Shown here piece by piece: positions 27,311-36,536 of a stretch of DNA of 38,205 nucleotides. Origin of the DNA: Yanghanlia caeni (GTDB lineage: Bacteria; Pseudomonadota; Gammaproteobacteria; Burkholderiales; Burkholderiaceae_B); NCBI GenBank assembly GCA_030733815.1, contig JAUZQE010000026.1, positions 1 through 38,205 on the forward strand. Direction: 5' to 3'. A model generated the notes under the pieces. It saw only the letters and a program-made list of their open reading frames with translations. It searched no databases and was not told the origin of the DNA. Position numbers and translations under genes: made by a program. Positions within the stretch are counted from its first letter, which is position 1. Each line of letters begins with the position of its first letter.

Positions 27311-30040
27311 ATGACTGAAACGCCGCCTCGCACCGTCGTCGCCTGGCATGCCCAGCCGCCCGACGCCGTCAAGCGCCAACTCGACTCGCCCGAAAGCGGC
27401 CTGACGACCACCGAAGCCGAATCACGTCTGAAAATACACGGGCCCAACCAGCTCGCATCGGCAAAGCCCCGACACCCCGTGCTGCGCTTTCTCGCGCAAT
27501 TCCACAATCTGCTTTTGTACCTCATGACCGCTGCGGGCATCATTACCGCGTTGCTGGGCCATTGGGTCGACGCCGGGGTGTTATGGGGCGCGGTATTCAT
27601 CAATGGCGTCATCGGATTCGTGCAGGAAGGCAAGGCGGAAAACGCCCTGGCTGCAATTCGCGGCATGCTCGCCCCGCAGGCAACCGTGGTGCGCGACGGC
27701 CAGCGGCAGCTGCTGGACGCTGCGAATCTGGTACCGGGTGATCGGGTACTCATTGCCGCCGGCGACCGCATTCCCGCCGATCTGCGGCTCGTGCGCACGC
27801 GCGAACTGCGCATCGACGAAGCCTCGCTCACGGGCGAATCGCTCGCCATCGAAAAATCGGTCGATGCCGTGCAGGCCGACGCCACGCTGGGGGACCGCAG
27901 CTGTATGGCCTATGCCGGAACCCTGGCAGTGGGGGGCGCGGGCGCCGGTGTGGTGGTGGCCACCGGGCTCAATACCGAGCTGGGGCGCATTACCCGGCTG
28001 ATCAGCGGTGTCGAAAGCGTGACGACCCCGCTGATGCGCCGCATCAACGATTTTTCCGTGCGGCTGGCGATCTTCATTCTTGGTTTTGCTGCGCTCACCT
28101 TCGCGTTCGGTGTGCTATGGCGTGGCTACCCCATTCCCGATATGTTCATGATGGCGGTTGCCCTGGTGGCCTCGGCCATTCCTGAGGGCCTTCCTGCCAT
28201 CATGACGGTAATCCTGGCGCTCGGCGTGCAGCGCATGGCACGCCAGCGCGCCGTCATCCGCCGCCTTCCGGCGGTCGAGACGCTGGGCTCGGTCACCGTA
28301 ATCTGTTCCGACAAGACCGGCACCCTCACCCGCAACGAAATGACGGTGCAGAAGCTCGTCACGGCTGCGGGCAGTTACGAAATCAGCGGCGTGGGTTACG
28401 CCCCCGAAGGCCATATCACAGCCCTGGACGGCCAGACGGCCAAGGTCGACGAACAACACCTCGTACCGGCCGTGCAGGCCGGCATGCTATGCAACGACAG
28501 CACGCTGGAACAGCACGACGGCGGATGGCGTATCGTAGGTGACCCGACCGAGGGTGCGTTGCTGGTGCTCGGGCGCAAGGCGGGGCTCAGCGAAGCGGCG
28601 CTTTCGGCGCACTGGCCGCGACTCGATTCGATTCCGTTCGAATCCGACAACCGCTACATGGCCACCCATCATCGCGACACAGCGGGTACCGACTGGATTT
28701 TCGTGAAGGGCGCCCCCGAACGGGTGCTGGCCATGTGTCGCACGCAGCTGGGCAACGGGGGCGAAACACCGGTGGATGTCGACTACTGGCGACGCATGGC
28801 CAACGATATCGCGGGCCGTGGCCTGCGACTGCTGGCGGTGGCGCGCAAGGCGGCGCGACCCCGCAGCGGCCTGCTTTCGGCTGCAGACATGGAAGACGGT
28901 TTCACGATGCTGGGCCTCACCGGAATCATCGATCCACCCCGCACCGAAGCCATCGAAGCCGTGGCGCACTGCCACGCCGCCGGCATCCGGGTGAAGATGA
29001 TCACGGGTGACCATGCCGATACGGCCCGTGCGGTGGGTGCCCAGCTGGGTATCGGCGTGGGCAAACCGGCCGTAACGGGAGCCGAAATCGCGGTGATGGA
29101 CGATGCGGCACTGCAACGGGTGGTGAGCGATATCGATATCTTCGCGCGCGCAAGCCCCGAGCACAAGCTGCGTCTCGTACAGGCTCTGCAACGCAATGGC
29201 GAGATCGTCGCCATGACGGGCGACGGCGTGAACGATGCCCCGGCCCTCAAGCGCGCCGACGTCGGAGTGGCCATGGGGTTGAATGGCACCGACGCCGCAC
29301 GCGAGGCCTCCGACATGACGCTCACCGACGACAACTTCGCCACCATTGCGGCCGCCGTACGCGAGGGCCGGGCCGTATACGACAATCTGCGCAAGTTCAT
29401 ATTGTTCATGTTGCCCACCAACGGCGGCGAGGCGCTGGCGGTGGTGGCAGCCCTTCTGCTGGGCTTCACCCTGCCGCTCACGCCCGCCCAGGTGCTGTGG
29501 ATCAACATCGTGACGGCTGGCACCCTGGGCATCGCGCTGGCGTTCGATGCCCCCGACAGTGACGTCATGCAGCGGTCGCCGCGCCCTCCCGACGAGTCCC
29601 TGCTCACCGCCTTTTTCGTGTGGCGCACGGTCTTCGTCTCGATACTCATGGCGACAGGTGCGCTCACACTCTTCCAGTACGCACTGCGTAGCGGCGCCCC
29701 ACTCGAAGTGGCACGCACCATGGCGGTCAACACCATCGTGTTGTGCGAGGTCGTCTACCTGCTGAACAGCCGCCGGCTACGGCACAGCATTCTCGACCGC
29801 GAAGGCCTGTTCGGCAACCACTGGGCGCTGCTCACCATGGGGATTTCGGTGCTCTTCCAGCAGCTCTACGTATACTGGCCACCCATGCAGGCCCTGTTCG
29901 GGTCGGCCGCGCTCAGCCCCGCGCAATGGATGCTGACGCTGGGCGCCGCGCTCGTACTGTTCTTCGGGGTGGAGGCCGAGAAAGCCGTACTGGCACGCAT
30001 CGGCCCGAAACCGGGCTCAGGGCGCGCCCCTGTTGCGTAA
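27311..30040 (+). CDS. P2-type cation-transporting ATPase
   Basis: The 909-residue protein (ATG 27311 with AAGG eight bases upstream; an ATG at 27290 is weaker) is a P-type pump. It has TGES in the actuator domain (174-177), PEGLP in M4 (291-295), the phosphorylated Asp in CSDKTGTLT (D334), KGAPERVL in the nucleotide domain, MITGDHADTARAVG, and the hinge TGDGVNDAPALKRADVG. An N-terminal cation-ATPase domain and about ten membrane spans fit the SERCA/PMR1-like P2 group. The M6 motif reads VTAG (about 734-737) instead of VTDG, so calcium should not be assumed. It is transcribed away from the acyltransferase gene. Confidence 0.88.
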   Translation: MTETPPRTVVAWHAQPPDAVKRQLDSPESGLTTTEAESRLKIHGPNQLASAKPRHPVLRFLAQFHNLLLYLMTAAGIITALLGHWVDAGVLWGAVFINGVIGFVQEGKAENALAAIRGMLAPQATVVRDGQRQLLDAANLVPGDRVLIAAGDRIPADLRLVRTRELRIDEASLTGESLAIEKSVDAVQADATLGDRSCMAYAGTLAVGGAGAGVVVATGLNTELGRITRLISGVESVTTPLMRRINDFSVRLAIFILGFAALTFAFGVLWRGYPIPDMFMMAVALVASAIPEGLPAIMTVILALGVQRMARQRAVIRRLPAVETLGSVTVICSDKTGTLTRNEMTVQKLVTAAGSYEISGVGYAPEGHITALDGQTAKVDEQHLVPAVQAGMLCNDSTLEQHDGGWRIVGDPTEGALLVLGRKAGLSEAALSAHWPRLDSIPFESDNRYMATHHRDTAGTDWIFVKGAPERVLAMCRTQLGNGGETPVDVDYWRRMANDIAGRGLRLLAVARKAARPRSGLLSAADMEDGFTMLGLTGIIDPPRTEAIEAVAHCHAAGIRVKMITGDHADTARAVGAQLGIGVGKPAVTGAEIAVMDDAALQRVVSDIDIFARASPEHKLRLVQALQRNGEIVAMTGDGVNDAPALKRADVGVAMGLNGTDAAREASDMTLTDDNFATIAAAVREGRAVYDNLRKFILFMLPTNGGEALAVVAALLLGFTLPLTPAQVLWINIVTAGTLGIALAFDAPDSDVMQRSPRPPDESLLTAFFVWRTVFVSILMATGALTLFQYALRSGAPLEVARTMAVNTIVLCEVVYLLNSRRLRHSILDREGLFGNHWALLTMGISVLFQQLYVYWPPMQALFGSAALSPAQWMLTLGAALVLFFGVEAEKAVLARIGPKPGSGRAPVA

Positions 30041-30053
30041 ACCGAATACGCTT

Positions 30054-30088
30054 GGCGCGGCGGCCGCACATGCGTCAACCGCCGCGCC
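30054..30088. terminator. GC-rich inverted repeat between convergent ATPase and purF
   Basis: Ten-base perfect arms (30054-30063 and 30079-30088) surround a 15-base loop in the 109-base gap between two convergent genes. No T run follows on either strand, so a bidirectional or Rho-assisted stop is plausible but unproven. The rest of the gap holds nothing recognisable. Confidence 0.35.
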
Positions 30089-30149
30089 CCGCTCTTCCCA
30101 TGAGGCCGGCTGCGAACGCATTCGCTGCCGCGACCGTTTTCGCGCCCTT

Positions 30150-31652
30150 TCAGTCGTCGTTCGAGTTGTTGGGCGCCATCGCACCGGCCGGCGCACGCTG
30201 CCCGCGGGTGCGCTGCAGGGCCTCCAGGTATGCGTCGTCGATATCGCCCGTAACATAGCGCCCGTTGAAGCACGAGGACTCGAACTGCCGCATGGCGGGA
30301 TTCAGGTCGCGGATCGACTGCTCGAGATCTTCGAGATTCTGATACACCAGGCCGTCCGCACCAATCTCGCGGGCGATTTCGTCGGTGTCGCGGCCATAGG
30401 CGATCAGCTCGCCTTGCGTGGGCATGTCTATGCCATACACATTGGGAAAGCGCACGGCCGGGGCCGCCGACGCAAAGAACACCTTGTTCGCCCCCGCGCT
30501 ACGGGCCATTTCGACAATCTCACGGCTGGTCGTGCCGCGCACGATCGAGTCATCGACCAGCAACACGTTCTTGCCACGGAATTCCATGTCGATCGCGCTG
30601 AGCTTCTGACGCACCGATTTCTTGCGGACGGCCTGCCCCGGCATGATGAAGGTACGCCCCACGTAGCGGTTCTTGATGAACCCTTCGCGATAGGCCAGAT
30701 CGAGCTTGAACGCCAGCTGCATGGCGGCCGGCCGGGCCGAGTCAGGGATCGGCATGACCACGTCGATTTCGCCCAGACGCAGTGAACGCGCCACGTTGTT
30801 GCCCAGGTATTCACCCATATGCAGGCGCGCATCGTATACCGACACGCCGTCCATGAAACTGTCGGGACGGGCAAAATATACGTACTCGAACACGCAGGGG
30901 GTGAGTTGCGGATTCTGCGCGCACTGCCGACTGCGCATGTTGCGCTCGAGGTCGATGATTACCGCCTCGCCCGGTTCCACGTCGCGCAGGCGGCTGAACC
31001 CACAGCCCGTGAGCGCGACCGACTCGGATGCAATCATCCATTCCGTCCCCTGTTCCGTTTCGAGCGTGCCGATACACAGCGGGCGGATGCCGTGCGGATC
31101 GCGAAACGCGACCATGCCGAAATTGGCGATCTGCGCGATGACGGCGTAGGCACCACGGCAGCGCGCATGCACGGCGGAAATGGCCCGATACACGGCATCG
31201 TCGTCGAGGGAACCGCCGGCGGAGGCCTGCTGCAGTTCATGGGCAAAAACGTTCAGCAGCACCTCGGAATCGGAATTGGTGTTGATGTGGCGCCGGTCGA
31301 CGCTGAAAAGCTCTTCACGCAGCTGGCGCCAGTTGGTGAGATTGCCGTTGTGCACGAACATGATGCCGAACGGCGCATTCACATAAAACGGCTGGGCCTC
31401 ATCGACGCTGTCGCTTGAGCCGGCCGTAGGGTAGCGCACCTGCCCCAGCCCCGAATTACCGGGCAGGGAGCGCATGTTGCGCGTGCGAAAGACGTCGCGC
31501 ACCAGGCCGTGAGCCTTATACATGCTGAAAAACTGGTCATGCGAGGTCGAGATACCGGCGGCATCCTGGCCCCTGTGCTGCAGCAGCAGCAGGCTGTCGT
31601 AGACCAGCTGGTTGACGGGGCTCGTCGCCGCAACCCCTACGATTCCACACAT
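30150..31652 (-). CDS. purF: Amidophosphoribosyltransferase
   Basis: PurF makes phosphoribosylamine from PRPP and glutamine, the first committed step of purine synthesis. The 500-residue protein starts MCGIVGV, with Cys2 as the glutaminase nucleophile and no propeptide. The C-terminal phosphoribosyltransferase domain carries the PRPP loop VLLVDDSIVRGTTSREIV. No Fe-S cluster cysteine pattern is evident, as in the E. coli type. It ends the folC-dedD-cvpA-purF operon. Confidence 0.97.
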   Translation of the reverse strand: MCGIVGVAATSPVNQLVYDSLLLLQHRGQDAAGISTSHDQFFSMYKAHGLVRDVFRTRNMRSLPGNSGLGQVRYPTAGSSDSVDEAQPFYVNAPFGIMFVHNGNLTNWRQLREELFSVDRRHINTNSDSEVLLNVFAHELQQASAGGSLDDDAVYRAISAVHARCRGAYAVIAQIANFGMVAFRDPHGIRPLCIGTLETEQGTEWMIASESVALTGCGFSRLRDVEPGEAVIIDLERNMRSRQCAQNPQLTPCVFEYVYFARPDSFMDGVSVYDARLHMGEYLGNNVARSLRLGEIDVVMPIPDSARPAAMQLAFKLDLAYREGFIKNRYVGRTFIMPGQAVRKKSVRQKLSAIDMEFRGKNVLLVDDSIVRGTTSREIVEMARSAGANKVFFASAAPAVRFPNVYGIDMPTQGELIAYGRDTDEIAREIGADGLVYQNLEDLEQSIRDLNPAMRQFESSCFNGRYVTGDIDDAYLEALQRTRGQRAPAGAMAPNNSNDD

Positions 31653-31676
31653 TTCGATCTTCCTGTAAGTGATCTC

Positions 31677-32165
31677 TCAGTACGGCAGCCACGAAGACAG
31701 TGCGGGGGGCAGGATGGTCTTCGAGTGCTGCACGGCGCCCACCACGGCACCGGAGAGGCGCGCTTCACGCCACCACGCTTCCTGCGGCAGTTCGGTATGA
31801 CCGGCAAGGCCGACCAGAACAAAAACGATAAGGGCACCCCGGGCCAGGCCAAACAGCGCGCCAAGCCCGTGATCGGCGGGCGTGAGGCCCGTACGCTGAA
31901 CCAGGCCGGCCAGCGTCACGTTCAAAAGGCCCACCAGGAGTAGAACGACGATGAACACGCCGCCGTAGCCCGCAGCGGCCCGCAAGAATTCGTTGGCGAT
32001 GAAGGGTTCGAGGGCCCTGGCGGCCATGCCCCCCCACCAGACGGCAGCGAGTATGGCTACGGCAAAGGCCACGAGCGACAGCACTTCCTTGATGAGCCCG
32101 CGAATCAGGCCCAGCAGGGCGGACACCCCCAGCACCGCCAGCACGATGTAATCGAACCCGGTCAC
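31677..32165 (-). CDS. cvpA: CvpA family inner-membrane protein
   Basis: The 162-residue protein has four hydrophobic segments and begins MTGFDYIVLAVLGVSALLGL with the family RGLIKEVLSL stretch. CvpA was named for colicin V production in E. coli and later linked to envelope homeostasis; its molecular activity is unknown. It overlaps the SPOR gene by four bases (ATGA) and lies 24 bases before purF, the conserved proteobacterial arrangement. Confidence 0.94.
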   Translation of the reverse strand: MTGFDYIVLAVLGVSALLGLIRGLIKEVLSLVAFAVAILAAVWWGGMAARALEPFIANEFLRAAAGYGGVFIVVLLLVGLLNVTLAGLVQRTGLTPADHGLGALFGLARGALIVFVLVGLAGHTELPQEAWWREARLSGAVVGAVQHSKTILPPALSSWLPY

Positions 32166-32974
32166 TTATTGAAAATGAGGCCGTTGTTGTAACCCAGCTG
32201 ACGCAGGCGCGCCTGCGCGGCTTCGGCCGCGTCGCGCGTGGGGAAGGGGCCCACCCGCAGCCGGTAGGCCGTCTTGCCGTTGGCGACGGCCTGCTCGACG
32301 TAGGCGTTGGTTACGCCCGCAGCGGCCAGCTTCTCGCGACGGCCTTGCGCATCGGCTTCGGTGGTGTATGCCGCCACCTGCAATACGAAATTGCCTTTCT
32401 GCGGCGCAGCGGATGCACCCGTTTGCGGCGGCTGACGGCCTTCGAGCAGGGCTAGCGCAACGGAACCGTCATCGGTACGGCCATTTGCCGCGGAACCCGA
32501 TGCAGGTGTTGCCGTTGACGAAGCAGGTTTCGCAGCCTCGCTGCGCGGCTCGGGTTTGAGTTCGGGCTGTTGCGGTTCGGCCGCGGGGGCCTGAGGCTGC
32601 GCCGCGGTTTGGGGCTGACCGGGTTGCTGCGCTGCGGCCTGGTCGCCCGCCTGGGCCGGTTCCGGTGTGGCGGGGGCCTGAATGGTGCCGGCGGCCGGTG
32701 CGGCGGGAGGCTCGGGTGCCAGCGCCACCTGCGGCTCGGCTGGCACGGGTGGCAGGGATTCGGGTAGTACCACAGGTGTGGGAAGATCTTCTTCGGGCGG
32801 TGCATCGAAGAGCATGGGCACGAAGATGACCGCTGTAAGCACGAGCACCAGGGCACCGATCAGGCGGCGCCGCGCCCTTACACGCAGTTCAGCTGCCTGG
32901 GCTTCGCTGCTGGTTCGTGACGAACTGCGCCGACCGGAAGAGCCGGACGACTCATTGCGCGAAAAGAATCCCAT
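32162..32974 (-). CDS. dedD: DedD-like SPOR-domain cell-division protein
   Basis: SPOR proteins bind denuded septal peptidoglycan. The 270-residue product has a short basic cytoplasmic part, one membrane span (about 38-55, LIGALVLVLTAVIFVPMLF), a long Pro/Ala/Gln-rich periplasmic linker (about 60-190) and a C-terminal SPOR domain (about 190-270, starting NFVLQVAAYTTEADAQ). Location between folC and cvpA matches dedD elsewhere. The linker is low-complexity and probably variable between strains. Confidence 0.9.
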   Translation of the reverse strand: MGFFSRNESSGSSGRRSSSRTSSEAQAAELRVRARRRLIGALVLVLTAVIFVPMLFDAPPEEDLPTPVVLPESLPPVPAEPQVALAPEPPAAPAAGTIQAPATPEPAQAGDQAAAQQPGQPQTAAQPQAPAAEPQQPELKPEPRSEAAKPASSTATPASGSAANGRTDDGSVALALLEGRQPPQTGASAAPQKGNFVLQVAAYTTEADAQGRREKLAAAGVTNAYVEQAVANGKTAYRLRVGPFPTRDAAEAAQARLRQLGYNNGLIFNK

Positions 32975-33025
32975 GAACGCTCTTGACCTATGCGTATGTA
33001 TGAACCCACCGGGGGTGTGCCCGGG

Positions 33026-34450
33026 CTAGACCCCTTCCCTGCCCAGATCGGCCAGCACAGGACCGACCGTGGAAAACGAGCCGAACACCACAATTCTATC
33101 ATTGTCGGACGCCGCCTTACGGGCGGCGCGGAAGGCTTCGACCGGGTCAGGCCACTCACTGACGGTGACCGTACGACGCTGTGCCACCGGGCGGGCAGCG
33201 GGTTTGACCCCCGGGCCCGAAGACTCGGCAGGTTGGGCCTGCGGCGGCAGCACGATGGGCGCCATGCCATCGTTCGCCGTTGCGGATGCCGATGCCGATG
33301 CAGGCGTCCCGTTTCCTGTAACCCGCCTGACGATCTGCGCGAGCTTCTCGGCCGACAGGCCACGCTCACCTTCCAGGCCTGCGCAATACCAGTGATCGAT
33401 GCGCGTCGCCATGCGCCGTATCACGCCTTCCACATCTTTGTCGGCATACATGCCCACCACGGCATGGGTGGCAGGATACGACTGCATGGCGTCGAGGCTT
33501 TGCCCCAGCGCGGCAGCGGCGTGCGGGTTATGTGCCACGTCGAGCACAATGGCAGGTAACCCGGGGAGAATGTCCATGCGCCCGGGCAACTCGACCCGCG
33601 AAAGACCGACACGCACGGCCTGCTGCGGCACGGCGAGGCTGCTGCGCAGCGCCTCGATGGCCGCAAGCGCCGCCGAAGCATTCAGCAGCTGGTTGGCGCC
33701 ACGCAATGCCGGGTAAGCAAGGCTCGCGCGACGCTGGCTGCGTCCGCCGTAGGCCCATTGCAGACGGTCTCCGGAATAATTGAAGTCACGCCCGAACAAC
33801 CAGAGGTCTGCCCCGATACCGGCGGCGTAATCGATAAGGCGTTGCGGGGGCATCGGATCGCTGCAAATGGCAGGCCGGCCGCGGCGGAAAATGTGTGCCT
33901 TCTCCCAGCCGATCTGTTCGCGATCGCTGCCCAGGTACTGCTGGTGATCGATATCCACGCTGGTGACGATGGCGCAATCGGCGTCAATGATGTTCACGGC
34001 ATCGAGGCGACCGCCAAGGCCCACTTCAAGAATGGCGACGTCCACGCCACGAGCCTCGAACAGCAGTATGGCGGCCAGGGTGGAAAACTCGAAATAGCTG
34101 AGCGTGATGTCGCCGCGCGCGGCATCGATGCGGGCAAACTGTTCGACAATCGAGGCGTCGTCGGCCTGCTCGCCGTTCAGGCGAATGCGCTCGTTGTAGC
34201 GCACCAGATGCGGCGACGTATACGTGCCCACCTTGTAACCGGCCGCCAGGTAAATGGCTTCCAGCATGGCGCACGTGGAGCCCTTGCCATTGGTGCCCCC
34301 CACCGTGATGCGCACGCAGGGCAGCTGCAGGTTCAGCCGTTTCGCAACTTCGGTGATGCGCGCCAGCCCCATGTCGATGGCGGTGGGGTGCAATGTTTCG
34401 AGATAGGAAAGCCACTGTGCCAGCGGCGAGACGGAGGTGGGGGTGGACAT
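33026..34450 (-). CDS. folC: Folylpolyglutamate/dihydrofolate synthase
   Basis: FolC joins glutamate to dihydropteroate and extends folate polyglutamate tails. The 474-residue protein has the P-loop VGGTNGKGSTCAML (near 47-60), TYTSPHLVRYNERI, LEVGLGGRLDAVN, the Mur-ligase type SVDIDHQQYLG, and the C-terminal domain start LDVAHNPHAA. An Ala/Pro-rich stretch of about 50 residues (roughly 380-430) interrupts the C-terminal domain before a conserved end (IVVFGSFSTVG). It is the first gene of the folC-dedD-cvpA-purF operon. Confidence 0.95.
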   Translation of the reverse strand: MSTPTSVSPLAQWLSYLETLHPTAIDMGLARITEVAKRLNLQLPCVRITVGGTNGKGSTCAMLEAIYLAAGYKVGTYTSPHLVRYNERIRLNGEQADDASIVEQFARIDAARGDITLSYFEFSTLAAILLFEARGVDVAILEVGLGGRLDAVNIIDADCAIVTSVDIDHQQYLGSDREQIGWEKAHIFRRGRPAICSDPMPPQRLIDYAAGIGADLWLFGRDFNYSGDRLQWAYGGRSQRRASLAYPALRGANQLLNASAALAAIEALRSSLAVPQQAVRVGLSRVELPGRMDILPGLPAIVLDVAHNPHAAAALGQSLDAMQSYPATHAVVGMYADKDVEGVIRRMATRIDHWYCAGLEGERGLSAEKLAQIVRRVTGNGTPASASASATANDGMAPIVLPPQAQPAESSGPGVKPAARPVAQRRTVTVSEWPDPVEAFRAARKAASDNDRIVVFGSFSTVGPVLADLGREGV

Positions 34451-34484
34451 GGTATCGGATAGGAATACAGGCGCTCGGGCTGCT

Positions 34485-34490
34485 ATTGTA
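34485..34490 (-). promoter_or_regulatory. Possible -10 element for folC
   Basis: TACAAT on the minus strand lies 35 bases before the folC ATG, in the 79-base gap after the patatin gene. No good -35 box is seen at normal spacing, so this is only a candidate. Confidence 0.3.
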
Positions 34491-34529
34491 AGGCACCGGC
34501 GAACGGCAGCGCGCGTAAGCCCTCCCGGC

Positions 34530-35612
34530 TCAACGAAGCCGGCTCAATGCTTCGGCAAGCCGGGCGTCGGCGGCCTCTTCCACGCGCACGGCCTCGCTAC
34601 GACTCTCCTCCATGCGTTGCAGCGCCTGCCGGCCACGAGCCGTGCGCACGACCCTGCCAACGCAGCGTAGAGTGTCTTCATGGCCAAGGTTGATCAGCCG
34701 GGTAATATTCGATCTGTTGAAACCCAGCGTGGCGCGGGCGCCCGCCATCACACCGTCTTCTGCCACGATCCGGCTCTCCGGACGGATTTCGATTACCGTG
34801 GCATCAAAATCATTCCGGTTCCACAGCGACCCATCGCTCAGATGAGTCACGATGAGCTGCCGGCAACCGGCATCGAGCAGCGGCGTAATCGGCGTATTGC
34901 CATGGGATTTTCGCCACCCGCCCTGCCCTCCGTCAGAATAGCGCCTTTCTTTGATCCGACGAGCCTTATACAGGAGGGGAATTGCTGCCGAGGCCAACAA
35001 TACGTTCCTGCGCTCGTTTGCCGGCAGCGACTGCACATGTACAAAGCGCGACGGCGGCGTATCGGCGACGCCGGCTTCCGCCGCGAGGCAGCGCAGCGCG
35101 TCGAGGAAAGCGCCGCGGCTTTCATAGACCGCGACATACAGGGGCGGCCCATGCGCCAATCGTTCGAGGTCGACGTATTCGTCGAACAAGCGCTGGAGCG
35201 GCTTGTCTGAAAGCAGCGCAGGATCGCGCAGTTCGTCCAGCGCCTGTAACCCCGGGAGCGCACCGTCATTCTTGCCCTGGAGAGCGACGATTTGCGTCAA
35301 CGCCTCCGCCATCGGACGATTCATAGCCAGGCCGGCGGCGGCCAACAGGGCGACATAAGCCGGCACATTGGCTTGCAACGGCGATTCGTCGGCCAATGAA
35401 AGCCATAGTTCCCGCAGTCGTTCCACCCCCTCAGCGTAAGACGGCGCACAGGCAAGCACGGCCCCATTCAGGGCGCCAATACTCGTGCCGGCGACCATGT
35501 CGACCCCGACACCCAGTTCCTGGAGGGCCTGCAGCACGCCCACCTGGTACGCGCCTTTGGCGCCGCCGCCCGACAATACCAGGCCAAGTTGCGGACGATC
35601 GACATCAGACAT
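34530..35612 (-). CDS. Patatin-like phospholipase family protein
   Basis: Patatin-like enzymes are Ser-Asp dyad lipid acyl hydrolases. The 360-residue protein has the oxyanion loop SGGGAKGAYQVG (14-25), nucleophile elbow GTSIG (Ser44) and catalytic Asp in SDGG (Asp227), followed by NTPITPLLDAG. All key residues are intact. No signal peptide or membrane span is visible, so it is probably cytosolic or peripheral. Its start overlaps the end of the RdcB-family gene by eight bases, placing it in the same operon. The C-terminal 60 residues are charged and helical. Substrate and control are unknown. Confidence 0.88.
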   Translation of the reverse strand: MSDVDRPQLGLVLSGGGAKGAYQVGVLQALQELGVGVDMVAGTSIGALNGAVLACAPSYAEGVERLRELWLSLADESPLQANVPAYVALLAAAGLAMNRPMAEALTQIVALQGKNDGALPGLQALDELRDPALLSDKPLQRLFDEYVDLERLAHGPPLYVAVYESRGAFLDALRCLAAEAGVADTPPSRFVHVQSLPANERRNVLLASAAIPLLYKARRIKERRYSDGGQGGWRKSHGNTPITPLLDAGCRQLIVTHLSDGSLWNRNDFDATVIEIRPESRIVAEDGVMAGARATLGFNRSNITRLINLGHEDTLRCVGRVVRTARGRQALQRMEESRSEAVRVEEAADARLAEALSRLR

Positions 35613-36534
35613 GACGCAACTCGCTGTAGATCACTTCTTCCACTATCGCGGTCGCGATGCGCCGGGGGCGCGCGACCCGCGGCACGGTCAGCGGCAAGGG
35701 TATGCTCTGCAGCGCCGCGCTCGTGGCAAACGGCGCGGCCTCCACCGTCATGCCGTCGGCCAGATAGGCCACAGCCGACTTTATGTCGCCTTCCCCTGGC
35801 GCCGCCCAGCCCGGCTGCGGTGCCATCCAGACCTCAAGCGTGCCGGCCGGCGATTCGGGGCTGATGGCGGCGTCTACGGCCAGCTGATGTGTGGCCCGGT
35901 CCACAACCATTTGCAGGAACTCCCGGCGCTGGCGGGGATCGGCATGCGGACTGCTGCAATACTCGCCCAGCGCGCCCCAACGCAGCTCCTCGAGTACAGC
36001 GTAACAACGCGCGGCGGGCGCGAGCGCATTGAACCGCCCTGAGACCCATTTGTAGAAAGCGGCATCCATGTTCAACTGCACCTTCTGAATGAAACCGATG
36101 CGGTTGGTCTCGTCCCACAGAGCGTCCAGCCGCGCGTCGAGCCGGTCAGACAGCATGTCGACTTGCTGGCGCACAGAGGCGCTGTGTTGCGCCACCTGGG
36201 CCAGCTGATCTTTGACGACCGCTATCTTCCTGATGACTTCGTCGAGCGCGAGACCGCTTTTCACTACGGACTCGGTAAGATCATTCAGCTGTTCGAGCGA
36301 ACCTTTCACGCCATGGGCGAGACCCGCATTGATCTGCGCCTGGCGGTCACCGGACCGGCCTGTGAACCCGTCGAGCAGCCGGCTGAAAAATCCGGTGCGG
36401 CGATCCTGCTCGCGCAGATGGTCACCCACCACATCGATGCCGTTGGCGAAGTCCACCACGAATTTTTCCGGCAAGCACGTCAAGGTATCGCACAACGGTG
36501 AATCCGGCCCGATAGGCCGCGAATCGTCGCTCAT
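35605..36534 (-). CDS. rdcB: RdcB/YjcZ-family protein (diguanylate cyclase regulator-like)
   Basis: The 309-residue protein begins MSDDSRPIGPDSPLCDTLTC and resembles the E. coli YjcZ (RdcB) family in length and in its dynamin-gene neighbour. E. coli RdcB works with RdcA (YjdA/CrfC, dynamin-like) in controlling diguanylate cyclase DgcN. A helical coiled-coil region (about 65-140, with VVKDQLAQVAQHSASVRQQV) suggests oligomerisation or contact with the dynamin. No enzymatic motif is visible. Its start is two bases after the dynamin stop and its end overlaps the patatin gene. The family call is from memory, and the c-di-GMP role in this organism is inference. Confidence 0.65.
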   Translation of the reverse strand: MSDDSRPIGPDSPLCDTLTCLPEKFVVDFANGIDVVGDHLREQDRRTGFFSRLLDGFTGRSGDRQAQINAGLAHGVKGSLEQLNDLTESVVKSGLALDEVIRKIAVVKDQLAQVAQHSASVRQQVDMLSDRLDARLDALWDETNRIGFIQKVQLNMDAAFYKWVSGRFNALAPAARCYAVLEELRWGALGEYCSSPHADPRQRREFLQMVVDRATHQLAVDAAISPESPAGTLEVWMAPQPGWAAPGEGDIKSAVAYLADGMTVEAAPFATSAALQSIPLPLTVPRVARPRRIATAIVEEVIYSELRHV

Positions 36535-36536
36535 GC

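Noticed and set aside
28487-29736. Long minus-strand frames opposite the ATPase
   Set aside because: They are shadows of the ATPase coding frame, with no start site or domain support.
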